Source: Pelobates cultripes
Taxonomy: Eukaryota; Chordata; Amphibia; Anura; Pelobatidae
Reading direction: 5' to 3'
NCBI GenBank assembly: GCA_933207985.1
Contig: OW240915.1
Span: 115,763,137-115,827,136, forward strand
Length of the DNA stretch: 64,000 nt
Of the stretch, positions 10,207 through 21,262 are shown piece after piece. Position 1 is the stretch's first letter. Each line of letters begins with the position of its first letter. A program made the translations under genes and the position numbers. The notes beneath the pieces are model-generated. The model did no database searches and was not told the DNA's origin. It saw only the letters and a list, made by a program, of their open reading frames with translations.

Positions 10207-12162
10207 TTTGGAACTGGAGTTGGTATCAGGGTAGCTGTTGGCAGGGCTTCCCGAAACTCCTGAAACCGAGACCGTGACAAATGATCAGCTGCAACGTTGA
10301 GAACCCCAGGCACATGAACACAAGTGAGAAGAAAACTGTGTTTTGCAGCGAGCAATGTGAGTCCTCATGAAACGCATGATGGTGAGGGAAGAGGAACGCC
10401 CCTTGTTTACAATATGGCATGTTGCCATATTGTCCGAGAAGCAACGAACCGTATTCCCGGACCAACTGGCTCCCCATTTAACTGCTGCCGCTAAGATAGG
10501 ATAGAGCTCAAACAAGGCTGAAGTGTCCTTAAACCGGGGGATCTCTGTAATTTCCCTAGGCCATTCTCCCCACATCCATTCCTTGCCCCATATTGCTGCA
10601 AAACCTGATGTGGCTGCGGCATCCGTCCAGACTGACTCCGACCTCTCTGACCAAACCGGTATAAACATGCTTTTCCCGTTCCAATTTTGCAAAAACTCTC
10701 TCCACATATGTAGGTCAGCGGTGGCCTGTACGTCTAAAGTAATGCGGGAGGTGTCAGATTGCAACATTGGAAACAGGCTAAGTAACCTTGAAATGAATGC
10801 TCTACCTTGTGGAATGATTCTCATAGCGAAATTTAGAGAACCCAACAATGATTGCAACTCCTTCCTATTACATGAGCCTCCTCCTAAGTAAAGGTCGATA
10901 GCTGCCAGGATACGCTCAATCTTTTCCCTGGGTAGGCTAGCTTGCATGTGTACAGAGTCCAGTACCACCCCCAAGAAGTGGATGATAGTATCTGGACCCT
11001 CAGTCTTAGTAGGTGAAATAGGCACTCCCAGTTGTGTAAACAGTTGTGTGATAGATTGTAGGCTACTGGGAGGTACTAGGTTACTTTCTATGGTCAGGAA
11101 ATCGTCCAGGTAATGGATAACTGTGGGACATTTACAGATGTTAAGCAGCATCCAGCACAACGTCTCAGCGAAGATATCGAAAATCCTGGGGCTGCTTTTA
11201 GAGCCAAACGTGAGACGCGTGAAGAAGTAATATGAACTTCGCCACTTAACACCATGTAAATGCCATAGGGATGGGTGGATAGGGAGCAGCTTAAAAGCGT
11301 TGGCAATGTCAGTTTTACTCAGCCATGCCCCTACCCCTGCTGAGAGTATGGCTGTGACTGCATTATCTATGGTGGCATACTAGAGGGAAAACTCCTCAGA
11401 CGGGATTAGTGAATTTAGACTTGGGGTATGAGATGCATGGGGGGCGGACAGATCTAGAATTAATCTTTGTTTATTGGAGGATTTGTTGGTGACCAGTCCT
11501 ATGGGGTTTGTCCTCCAAACTGCGAAAGGCAGGGGGTTGAAAGGGCCTAATAAGAAACCTTGGTCAATTTCCTTCTGTAGGAGTAAGTCAATAGTGTCGG
11601 GTGCTGCCAAGGCTGTCTGCAAATTATTACATTCTAGGATCCCCGTGGGCATGTGAATAATACCCGTGTGAAACCCCGTCTTAAACCCTGTCACCAAAAA
11701 ATCAACGAGTTGTTGGGAAGGGTGATCACGCAAAAGTTGTTTCAGTAGGGAGACATGAAGAGACGATAAGTACTGCTTAGGGTATAGTTTATTTGAGCAC
11801 ATTGCCTTGGAGTGAGCTCTGAAACATAGTGAGCAAACATGGAGAAGTCTGCAGGCACTGTAACCGCAGGAACCTGAGTTGAAATTGTTACAGACCTGCG
11901 ATTTACCCAAAAACACTATGTCACGGCCTAGTTTATCTTTAAGCACCCTGCCAGGTCTCCCTGTGGGTACTACATTAGGAGATGGAAAAACAGCGTTTAC
12001 CTCTGGAGCAGTTGGGCACAGATTAGCCATGTGGGCCCGCGAAGTGCCGGCAAAAAAGCTCTGTATCCAGGACGCCCCAATCCGTTTGATAATTGAACTG
12101 TGAAAGGGCTGCCGACGCCTTCGCGGAAAAAGCACGGTGGTAGTCGTAAAAAGATGTACCAC
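10182..12162 (-). pseudogene. Ngaro gag zinc-finger tail and RT-RNase H (one stop, one frameshift)
   Basis: The frame opens upstream with a Cys/His cluster (CNNFNSGSCGYSACRLLHVC, then CSLCFRAHSKAMC), normally part of gag. RT follows, with NPIGLVTNKSSNKQRLILDL, motif A SKTDIANAFKLLPIHP and catalytic IHYLDDFLTI (about 11110). RNase H shows VWTDAAATSGFAAIWG, ALFELYPILAAAVKWG, VRCFSDNMATCHIVNKG and, after a frame change, HVPGVLNVAADHLSR. Breaks: a TAG at 11380-11382 between FSL and YATID, and an A4 run (T's at plus 10341-10344) that shifts the RNase H end by one base. Otherwise the sequence is well preserved. Confidence 0.85.
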
Positions 12163-12901
12163 CGTACTTATGCCCCAAATCCACCAGCTTGTGGAGATAC
12201 AAGTCCAATTCCTCCCTCCTATCCGGGTATACCGAGCATATTACATCTCTGTTTATACCGAAAGCTAGTATGAATTCTGGAATTGATAGCTTCTGATTCA
12301 ACCTGGGGTCTCTGGACTTCAATACCACTGACACATCACCGTATGCATAGGTCTTATTCTCTAGGACATCTTGTGAGGCTATCAAAAGTGATACCAAATT
12401 GATATCTTTCCCTTCCAAGATGTCCTTCTTTGTTTTAGCAGGCACCATGTGTGCAGGGTTAATAATATGTGGGTCTTTTAACCTATTTTGTAAATTACCC
12501 GGTAGGGGGTCCAAATGGACCGAAGCGGCCGGATCCACTGCAGCAGCCAGCGACTTTTGCTGGCTTTCTGCATCCATTTTGTCTAGTTTGTCAGTAATAC
12601 GACCCAAAGAGGTCAGGACTGAGGACAGAATCGTATTCAGATCTGAAGATTGGGTGCCACTGGACCCTTCACCCGCCCCCACGTTATCAGTCTGTGTGTT
12701 CAGCAATCTGTACAGTTCTGCTTTCCTAGCTGTAGCAGGGAAAGGAATATTTCTCTTCCTTAATTCGGCCGTGATCCTGGGAATAGTCCATGCCCTGAGT
12801 GAGGCAGGGCTTGCGATGTCGTCACCCCGAGACGGAGTGACTGATCTAGCTGGTGTACTGGGTAAGGACTCATCTTCCCTTCCTTCCGGAACTTGGGACA
12901 T
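12023..12901 (-). CDS. Ngaro gag-like protein with SAP motif
   Basis: 292 codons from an ATG at 12901. Residues about 38-68 (WTIPRITAELRKRNIPFP, then ARKAELYRLL) fit a SAP DNA-binding helix-extended-helix. A middle part with LGRITDKLDKMDAE may form a short coil. The C-terminal half (SFYDYHRAFSAKASAALSQF, WGVLDTELFCRHF) matches the capsid-like region of DIRS-order gag proteins. The frame ends just before the zinc finger, which lies in the neighbouring frame; the two overlap at 12162-12023. Either a programmed frameshift or an indel links them. Confidence 0.8.
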   Translation of the reverse strand: MSQVPEGREDESLPSTPARSVTPSRGDDIASPASLRAWTIPRITAELRKRNIPFPATARKAELYRLLNTQTDNVGAGEGSSGTQSSDLNTILSSVLTSLGRITDKLDKMDAESQQKSLAAAVDPAASVHLDPLPGNLQNRLKDPHIINPAHMVPAKTKKDILEGKDINLVSLLIASQDVLENKTYAYGDVSVVLKSRDPRLNQKLSIPEFILAFGINRDVICSVYPDRREELDLYLHKLVDLGHKYGGTSFYDYHRAFSAKASAALSQFNYQTDWGVLDTELFCRHFAGPHG

Positions 12902-14362
12902 GCTATAACATAAAATGACATGTTACCTGGGGTGCTATCCAACTGGCTTATGATAACTAATGCCAAGCGGCGAAGAATTATTAAGTAACGTGACAGGTGA
13001 GGCCCTGCTAGTAGCCAAGCGGCTATGAGAGGCGCTATCTATGATTTGGCTCGTGTGGAGTACGTGGCCATTGGCATTAGGGCGGGGTGGAGGCCTCTCT
13101 GTGATTTGTAACAGCAGAAGACAGAATGGGAGTAACAAGTGAGGCCCTCTCTATGCAACTAAGCGAGGCGGCTAGCTATGAATGGGCCCGAGGGGATGCC
13201 GTACCTCCGAAATGAGGATGGGTGTTGGCCTCGCGGGACCACTAACGTAAGGCATAAGAGGCCAGAAAACGTAGCTAGTGGGTCCTATTTATTGTAAGCC
13301 AGTAAATCTGTACTAAGCCGAAAGGGAAGGTATGGGGAATAATAGTCGAAAAGATATGACGTACCTGATGAGCGGGTTGACAGCTATTATGAGGAAAAGG
13401 AGGTACAGACGATCTGTAGTCACCTACGAAAGTAATATACATTTGTACGGGCACAGAAATATGACCCCTAACTCCCCTGTTATTCAGATACCTACCAGCA
13501 ATATTGCCCTAGCAGAGGGCTGGGCACCAATTAACAAAAGAGCAAGGATGCCTATACCTAAAATACAGAAAACACATATAAGGACCCTGGCGTAGGGTGA
13601 CTGTTAAGTAGAAAATAACTCGAGTGAACTGACCTAAGTCCTGTGCAAGTTGTTAGAATAGCTGCCCACCGTGGAAATGCAGAGAAAATACTGAAAAGAG
13701 TTTAAAAACATCTTAAGTGCTAATCATGCATATATATAAATTCCCAATACCATGATCCGTCGTCATTGTTAGGCTAGCAGCCTAATAATTGTATTAAAAT
13801 ACGTGCCCCACATAAAACGTATCTGCACACATTACTGGTTGTAACCTCATATGCCAAACTTGCTTTAAATAACTGCAAACTTTATGAACTTAAAATAGCA
13901 TAAATGACAGAACAGGTACAATAAACTCTAATCACAATTTTAGACACCAGAGGTCGCTCTGGTGCCTATACCAGTGTATGCTTTAAGTAACAGCGTTTTA
14001 ATGAAATGGACACAAGAATAAAAGTAACGTGAGAAATAAGCATAAGTGTGCTTATAAAGTGACAAAGTATCAAGACGTGAATAGGTTGTTGTATAACATT
14101 GTATTATACTGGTACTTTGTGAGCGTGTAGCATATTGACCCTTAGTGATGACGTAAAACGGCCGCGCCGCCAAATTTGCGACGGCCGTTTTAACTTACGA
14201 TTTGCAGCGTGAAAATTTGCCCGCCGACTGCCCGACCTAGCGCGCACCAGCCCGTGGTATCCGGAGGTAATCCTGGATGCCTCCGAAAAACTGCCCGACC
14301 TAACGCGCACCAGCCCGCCGGAAACTGCTGTCCGAAACCGGAAGTGACGAATACTTCCCCAG
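12902..14362 (-). other. Ngaro 5' leader
   Basis: 1.46 kb between the outer repeat and the gag ATG without a supported ORF. It holds a hairpin of GTAAAACGGCCG with CGGCCGTTTTAAC (about 14152-14193) and a direct repeat of 'CTGCCCGACCTAGCGCGCACC' with a 63-base period (about 14228 and 14291). The leader is long for a simple untranslated region and may hold the promoter and packaging signals. Confidence 0.5.
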
Positions 14363-14457
14363 CAATCCGTCGAACCTAACAGGTAGTGAGGGAAGGGTCT
14401 GGAGTCCCTTAAGAAGGGTAACCCAGCCCTTCCCACAACTTCAGGCCACGCCTTCCA
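14363..14457 (-). repeat. Ngaro split direct repeat B, 5' terminal copy
   Basis: 95 bp matching 8986-9080; it forms the 5' end of the element. TA repeats follow directly at 14458. Confidence 0.9.
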
Positions 14458-14567
14458 TATATATATATATATATATATAAAAATTAACATCATTCTAAGT
14501 ATATTTTAATATATTAATATTAAAATACACTTTTATTAATTATGTATGTGTATATAAAAGTACTTAG

Positions 14568-14622
<55 letters not shown>
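14458..14622 (-). mobile_element. Continuation of palindrome-built element copy 3, with (TA)n
   Basis: TA tracts at 14458-14479 and about 14572-14621 flank 'AAAAGTACTTAGATCATATA', which matches the TA-rich part of the complete copy ('ATACTTAGATCATATATATA' near 16945). This is the other side of the Ngaro target. Confidence 0.6.
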
Positions 14623-14623
<1 letters not shown>

Positions 14624-16573
14624 CTCCTCCTTATTGTGAATAAACAAAAACTGATAAATTAACTTACCCGGAATCACACAAGATGATGTCTATACTCATC
14701 TACCAATGTACCAAAATTGTGTTCGTAAGACGTGATGATATGATCTGAAACAACATATGAGTTATATCATTTTAAATTGAGGTTCATTGAATGTGATGTT
14801 TATTACACACTATTATTAAAGAATAATCAAATACTAACAAACATTTTGAACACAGTCATATTTAAAATACTTTCCCGAGAATGTGTTTGAGACCTTTGTA
14901 GAAGAATGGAATTGATCATAGATTTTAATGATTCAATATGTTTTGCTTTTAACTTTCTTCTTCTGGTATTGTCTGGTTAATGTCAATGTATATGTTCTGT
15001 AATGTTCACAGACTGTTTCCCTAAAATAAATCACTCTTCCAGTTTCCTATCCTGGATGATCTAAATACATCTGTATTAATCTATATTTTTTAGCAAAATA
15101 ATCATAAAGTATATAATAGGCAGACCAAATTACTTATCAGTTAGAAAAATTACCAAATGTTTTAAATCATATTTTACAAGTCAGGCAAAGTGGAATACAA
15201 GGGTGTTGAGGGTTTTCATCTTGTTAATGAAATGCAAATGAAAATAACATAATAAAGAATGACACTAATATAATGTAATTAAAAATCTATTTTATTTGTA
15301 CCTGAATACTTCACCCTGCAATCTTGGATCCATTCATGGTTTATTCTCTAAAGTCCAGCTCTAAAGACACCACAGAAAACCGCCAAAACATGTAATTGCA
15401 AGGTAGGCAAATTATTCTTGGGCGCCATCAGTACTCAATCTATATTCAACACTGCTTGGTAGCCTGGCATGCTGCATGCCAGTCTATTGTGGACTGAGAT
15501 TTCTTTCCTATATTTTGGGCGTGCCTTATATTGAGTGTCACTAGCATACTCCCTCTTCAGCCATGTATCTTCTGTTTCTGAATTTACTCCTTTGAAATAT
15601 ATGGGAGGAAAGAACCACTAGATAAGGATAATCCCCACAATGAATTCCTACTGTACATACTCCAATCTGGATTATTTATTGCCAATGTTTAATTTATATG
15701 GACTTGGCTCACACTCATGGTATGAGCACACAATACTTTTTCATTGAGGAAGTTTAGTATTGTGCTGACAACCAGCTGTGTTATTTATGGAACTGGCACA
15801 ACTACTCCATGTACACCAACTATTACAGTTGCTTTTCTCATATTATGTATACATTGTTTCTATTCTGTGCATGTCTTGTGGATTTTAGACTTATTTGACG
15901 TGCTTACAGTATTTTTATATTACTTAATGATAGTTTGTATTTTATATAGTTCACAATAAAAGTATTTTTTTAATGTATCAACTCCTAATATCCATAGCAC
16001 ACCATTCATCTTTGCCTTTCCATTTTGCTTACTATTACTATACTGCAATAGATTATTTGTGGATTTCATTTTTATTTCCCTATTACACTTGTTTGCCTTA
16101 CGTTTACCTTCCTTTTTATTTATGTTTTTTACAATGTGTCCCTATTTATTGTCTCTTAAAGGCATATTCCCTGTCACAGGCTTTCAATAGACTCCAGTGA
16201 CAATCCCACCTAACTGAATATCACTTATCATTTTTAAATCCAAATATGAAATCTCCTGTTTATGAAAAACAAGAGTGAAACTTAAATTGCAACAGTTACA
16301 ATTGAGATAAACAAGAAACCTTGTGCTCCCAAGCATTCCAAATGCAGATCTAATCATCAATTAAACCCACCCACATTCTTACTACTTACGCTTGGATATT
16401 GGCTGTTTTGAGTTAGGGAAGCCATGGCTGGTAGCACCTGTGTCTTATATTGGTTATTGGTGAGTTCTTTGACTGTGGACGTAACTTGGTGACACCCTGT
16501 CAATAATGGGAGCATTGTTGTTGTGTTGTGACGGGAGCTTGTTATATCTACATATAGTGTTTGGAGTAACCTT
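14623..16573. other. AT-rich spacer, no gene recognised
   Basis: Nearly 2 kb with no motif of a known gene or element. A local inverted repeat 'GGCATGCTGCATGCC' occurs near 15466-15480. The open frames at 15744-16200 are low-complexity and lack support. Confidence 0.6.
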
Positions 16574-16957
16574 TTAACCCCTTAAGACCGGAGGGCGTAC
16601 TATTACGCCCTATTTTAAGCGGCTCTAAATGCCGCCGGGCGTAATAGTACGCCCTCCGGTCTTTCTGTACTTACCCGGTCGCCGGCGATCCCACGCCGGC
16701 GATCCCACGCCGGCAATCGCGGTTGGGGGGACTCCCAGGGAGTCCCCCGCGGTACGTCCAACCCCCCTGGAAGCCCCCCGGCCATGTGAGAGTAAGGTCC
16801 TTGCGAGGACCCCACAATCACATGACCGGGGGTAGCTGCCTTCTGCATTGCCAGCAGGGGGGCTGCCTGTAATGACAGGTGGTCCCCCTGCTTGCTGAAA
16901 ATAAAATAAATAAAAGTTAATCAGTGTAAAAAAATAATAATATATACTTAGATCATA

Positions 16958-17000
<43 letters not shown>

Positions 17001-17345
17001 CACACACGTACACTGTATAGGTGTATTTTACTATTAATATATATATATAATTATATATATATTAATATCAAATTACACGTAGACTGATACTGATTAAATA
17101 TATATATAATTATTGTTATATATATATTTATATATAATATAAAAAAAATTAATATGTAAATAAGTTAAAAAATAAAATTAAAATAATTACAAAATATATA
17201 GATGTGTGTTTTTTCGTTTTAACTGTTTTGTGATATTAATATATATATATATATATATATATTAAAATACACGTAGAACTAAATAATATATATATCTATA
17301 TACATAAATATATACATATATATCACTATATATATATATATATTC

Positions 17346-17384
<39 letters not shown>

Positions 17385-18649
17385 TTAATTCTACATATAT
17401 ATTTATGTAATAATTTTACATAATTGGGTATCTTAATTAATTACAATTAGCGGGACCTGCCTGACAACCCATGCTGAAAGTAAAGGGAATTTAATTTGCT
17501 AGCACTATATTTAACCCTATAACTTTCCAAGACACCATAAAACCTGTACATGGAGGTACTGTTCTACTCGGAGGACTTTGTTGAACACAAATATTAGTGT
17601 TTCAAAACAGTAAAATGTATTACAACAATGATATCGCCAGTAAAAGTGACGTTTTTTGCATTTTTCACGCACAAACAGCACTTACACGGACGATATTATT
17701 CCTGCTATACTTTTTACTGTTTTGAAACACAAATATTTGTGTTCAGCGAAGTCTCCCGAGTACAACAGTACCCCTCATGTACAGGTTTTATGGTGTTTTC
17801 AAAAGTTACAGTGTCAAATATAAGGCTTGTGTTTCATTTTTTTCACATTAAAATTCGCCAGATTGGTTACGTTGCCTTTGAGACCCTATGGTAGCCCAAG
17901 AATGAAAATTACCCCTATGATGGCATACCATTTGCAATAGTAGACAACCCAAGGTATTGCAAACGGGGTATGTCCAGTCTTTTTTAGTAGCCACTTAGTC
18001 ACAAACACTGGCCAAAATTGGCGTTTTTGCATTTTTCACACAAACAAATACTAACGCTAACTTTGGCCAGTGTTTGTGGCCAAATGGCTACTAAAAAAGA
18101 CTGGACATACCCCATTTGCAATACCTTGGGTTGTTTACTATTGCAAATGGTATGCCATTATGGGTGTAAATTTCATTCCTGGGCTACTATAAAGTCCCAA
18201 AGGCAGCGTAACCAATCTGGCGAATTTCAATTTCAAATGTAACGTGCATATTTGACCCTGTAACTTCCCAAAACGCCATAAAACCTGTACATAGGGGGTA
18301 CTGTTTTACACATGAGACTTTGCTGAATACAAATATGTGTATTTTATTGCAGTAAAAGCAAACAGTATTATGACATTGACAGTTAAAATGTCATGTAGAA
18401 CTAAAAAAATAAAAATAAATCTTATTTTCTCCCATTTGTTTCATATTAAATTATGTTTCATAGCTAAATATTTGATATTAAATGAAAGCCCTGTTTCCCC
18501 TCAATACAATGATATATAATAAGGGTGGGTGCATTTAATATTAAAGAGTTGAATTACGGTTGGACAGACATGTAGCGCAAATGCCAGGTTTTGTTTACAT
18601 TTTGTTTCGTTCACAACGTGTACATTTGGCTCCGTCCTTAAGAAGTTAA
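16574..18649 (+). mobile_element. Palindrome-built TTAA-flanked DNA element, complete copy
   Basis: The element is bounded by TTAA (16574-16577 and 18646-18649) with related ends 'CCCCTTAAGACCGGAG' and, reversed, 'CTTCTTAAGGACGGAG'. From left to right: a GC-rich set of hairpins (16590-16910), a long TA-rich part (16920-17440), then mirrored units. Module P ('CCATAAAACCTGTACAT') occurs forward at 17535, reversed at 17776-17793 and forward at 18276. Module Q ('GGCATACCATTTGCAATAG') is reversed near 17930 and forward near 18150. No transposase is present. TTAA targets fit piggyBac or Kolobok superfamilies; I cannot choose between them. Confidence 0.75.
16586..16910. repeat. GC-rich hairpin cluster at the left end of the TTAA element
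   Basis: Successive foldbacks: 'CCGGAGGGCGTACTATTACG' with its complement ending at 16662; 'GGGACTCCCAGGGAGTCCC' (about 16727-16746); a nested pair 'CATGTGA...AGGTCC' with 'GGACC...TCACATG' (16784-16825); and 'CCAGCAGGGGG...CCCCCTGCTTG' (16851-16893). A tandem 'CGATCCCACGCCGG' lies at 16686-16713. The same cluster recurs at 35702-35955. Confidence 0.75.
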
Positions 18650-18917
18650 AGGATCATCAAAATGGTGCAGCAATGGTGACTGACTAACTCTAAAGTGCTT
18701 AGTAAATACACCTGATATTTCTACGGTACAATTTAATCTCTCATCTTCAACCCTACAGCTCTCCAGCTGACCACTTTCGCAGGCAGACCTGGCTGGATTA
18801 ATATATAAAATCCTAATAATGATTAGAGAAAATTGGTTGTAGACTTCAAACTGTCTACTAGGCACAATAAATATGCAGATATATATGGGATTTTATTAAC
18901 TGTTACTGAAGTAACAC
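18650..18917. other. Spacer, nothing recognised
   Basis: Single-copy-looking sequence between the TTAA element and a trinucleotide repeat. Confidence 0.5.

Positions 18918-18960
<43 letters not shown>
18918..18960. repeat. (TTA)n microsatellite
   Basis: About 14 TTA units. Confidence 0.95.
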
Positions 18961-19204
18961 CCCTAGCTACTTCAGCCTTATTAGGTTTACCTGTAAGATA
19001 TATTTCAGTAGCAATTAATTTAGCTGAAAAAGAGGTCAGAAAGAGGTTGGAACACACAGGCATAAGGTTCTCTGGAGAGCCATTTATATATTATGGGTTT
19101 TATTATTATATTATTGAACTTAAACAAATTAATTCACGTTTCTGCTTTATTTTTCAGCTTTATATTTATTTGGACATCATTTTTACCACTTCATTTGAAA
19201 TGTC

Positions 19205-19285
19205 ATGAGGGGAGGGGTCACTGTAGGATTCTACAGTGCCTGGAAAACAGCTTCGTTTTCCTGGCACTATAGAATCCCTTTAATA
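19205..19285. mobile_element. TTAA-type foldback MITE fragment
   Basis: 'CAGTGCCTGGAAAACAGC' folds on 'TTTTCCTGGCACTATAGAAT' and ends 'CCCTTTAA'. It resembles the core of the palindrome at 384-544. A separate 'CACTGTAGGCACTATAACCA' end near 19391 belongs to a related MITE family. Confidence 0.6.
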
Positions 19286-20159
19286 AGTAAGAAGCTTATT
19301 ATAATGGCCTATTAAACTTATTATAATGGTCAGGCAGATGATTGTCTGTAATAACCAGACAGATATAAGATTCATGCAAGTTTATGGAACACTGTAGGCA
19401 CTATAACCATATCCATTTAATCTCATTCAATTTATTATAGTTTAAACCATTTTTAGGCAATTTAATACTGAATGATCCTAATGGAGATATGGCTAACACA
19501 GAAATTATGTACTTCCTTTTAACCATAAGAAATCATACCAGCAATGGGTGCTCTGAAAGACTGAAAGCATTCAGCTTTCCTCATTAGCCCAAGCAGTACA
19601 GAGAGGTTGCTATTGCGATAGAGCAGAGTAAGAAGATTACAGCTCCCTTGCTGCCCATTTCCATTCTCCCTCAACTGGCCAAACACCTGGCTGAATGGGC
19701 TGACAAACACCCAGGTGCCAGGACAACATTCCTAGTCACCATGGTTTTTGTAGGTATGATCTTCTTGAGCCAAAACATTGCCTTATATTTTCCAATAAAT
19801 CTATCTTGAAATTATATTATGTCCCAAGTTCAATGTTTTATTTTGTTGCTTTTGTTTGTGAGTCTGCCCTGTACCGGAGGCACTTCAGCGGTTTTATCAA
19901 AATGTGCCATCTCATACTTTTGTACATTGTGTACTTAAGGCAGCACTGTCATGGGTACACCCGTTTTGTTTTTTTAACCCCCTTGCCATTCCCAAATGAC
20001 CCTAGGTCCTCCATTTCACCTTTTTTAAACCTGTTTATTCCTTGTCCGCATCTGGTTTCTAGGCGCCGCCATCTTAGTGTGGACAGATGAAGGCCCTGCA
20101 GGACACACCAACTCCCCACACTACATAGCAGTGTGAAATTGGACATTGCCTATAGTCCA
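19286..20159. other. Repeat-like spacer, no gene
   Basis: 'TTAAGGCAGCACTGTCATGG' near 19936 looks like another short DNA element end. The GC-richer block 20030-20150 and the blocks at 19500-19740 look repeat-derived, but I cannot assign them. Confidence 0.45.
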
Positions 20160-20560
20160 AAAGTTTGACGGGAATTTCGGCTATTCGTTCGTTTGTCAGA
20201 AAGACAAATGAATGACAAGAAATTACAAAGAACAAATTAATTTCAATTCGGTCTACGTTTGTTCATTCATTTTGTTTATTACCAGGAGGGAGCTACCAGC
20301 TCATGGCTCCCTCCTTATAATCTGTAAAAATATAAGTGGCACATCCCACCACTTCCTAAACCCTCTCCACATCACCTTCACTCTACTGGGCCAATAAGAC
20401 TCTTATATTAGTATAAGGGAGGATAAAATCTCTCTATGGCCCCTATGTGCTTTGCCATGAGTAGGGGCATGTTTAATAAACAGTACAGCACAAGTTCTCC
20501 ATGCCCCTATGGTGGGACATCTATTAAAATATTTAATAGGGTGGGATGGGAGACATAATA
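20160..20560. repeat. Hairpin-rich interspersed repeat related to 58890-60300
   Basis: Contains 'GGAGGGAGCTACCAGCTCATGGCTCCCTCC' (20285-20314) as a hairpin, 'GAGTAGGGGCATGTTTAATAAACAG' and a partner 'GGCCCCTATGTGC', and a 'TTCGTTCGTTTGTC' rich start. The 'TAGGGGCATGT(C/T)TA(T/A)TAAACAG' segment matches 59235-59257, linking the two. Confidence 0.5.
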
Positions 20561-20879
20561 TATTCAGGTTCATATTTACTAAAAGAAAATTAAAGCTGGG
20601 CCCATGTCTATTATTAATCCTATAAGCAAAAAGTTTATAACATTATGTAGAACATTTATCAAGGTAAAGCTGGTGCTAGATGCAAAGTGCTAAATGGCGA
20701 GAGGTATTGTACTGGTTTCCATGTCAATTGATCCTTCAGAATTGCACCTCTGTTTGCCTTGATAAATCTCTTCCTTTGTGTAGAAAAAAAATCAAATCAA
20801 CAAAATTTACGGCATGGCTATATATGTTAGTAAAATTTCAAACCGCCGCCCTTATTTATATAAATATATATTAAAGGAT

Positions 20880-21262
20880 CTTAACATGTATAGCTTGGAG
20901 GAAAGATGAGACGGGGGGTGAGGGGGGGTGGGGTTGATAAAAACATTCAAATACATAAAGGGATTTAACACAGTAAAGAAGGAGACTATATTTAAAAGAA
21001 GAAAAACTACCTTAAATTAGAGGGGCAAAGGTTTAAAAATAATATAAGGAAGTATTACTTTACTGAGAGGGTAGTGGATGCATTGAATAGCCTTCCAGCT
21101 GAAGTGGTAGAGGTTGAAACAGTGAAGGAGTTTAAGCATGCGTAGGATAGGCAAAAGGCTATCTTAGCTATACGATAAGGCCACGGACTAATGAAAGTAT
21201 TTAGAAAATTGGGCAGACTAGATGGGCCGAACGGCTCACATTCTATGTTTCTATATGGAGGA
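20880..21262 (+). mobile_element. CR1 retrotransposon 3' end (second family)
   Basis: Plus-strand counterpart of the 6897-7785 family: 'TATAGCTTGGAGGAAAGATGAGA' through 'GAGAGGGTAGTGGATGCATTG' to a 3' end 'GATGGGCCGAACGGCTCACATTCTATGTTTCTATA'. The coding part is degraded, with purine runs (20905-20935). 5'-truncated at about 20880. Confidence 0.85.

Larger units (their letters stand above)
8826..14457 (-). mobile_element. Ngaro-type (DIRS-order) tyrosine-recombinase retrotransposon with split direct repeats
   Basis: Read on the minus strand the order is: terminal repeat B (14457-14363), long leader, gag, RT-RNase H, tyrosine recombinase, repeat A (9198-9081), repeat B (9080-8986), a 42-bp spacer, repeat A (8943-8826). 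The 118-bp A copies appear identical by eye, as do the 95-bp B copies. This B-ORFs-A-B-A layout is the split direct repeat arrangement of Ngaro elements, which insert by recombination without a target duplication. The flanks on both sides are TA dinucleotides. Only one stop codon and one homopolymer frameshift are evident in pol, so the insertion is probably young. Confidence 0.9.

Noticed and set aside
12399..12908. 169-codon plus-strand frame
   Set aside because: Shadow of the Ngaro gag frame on the opposite strand.
8826..14457. DIRS1-type element with inverted terminal repeats
   Set aside because: The terminal repeats are direct and split (B...A-B-A), as in Ngaro, not inverted, and no methyltransferase frame is present.
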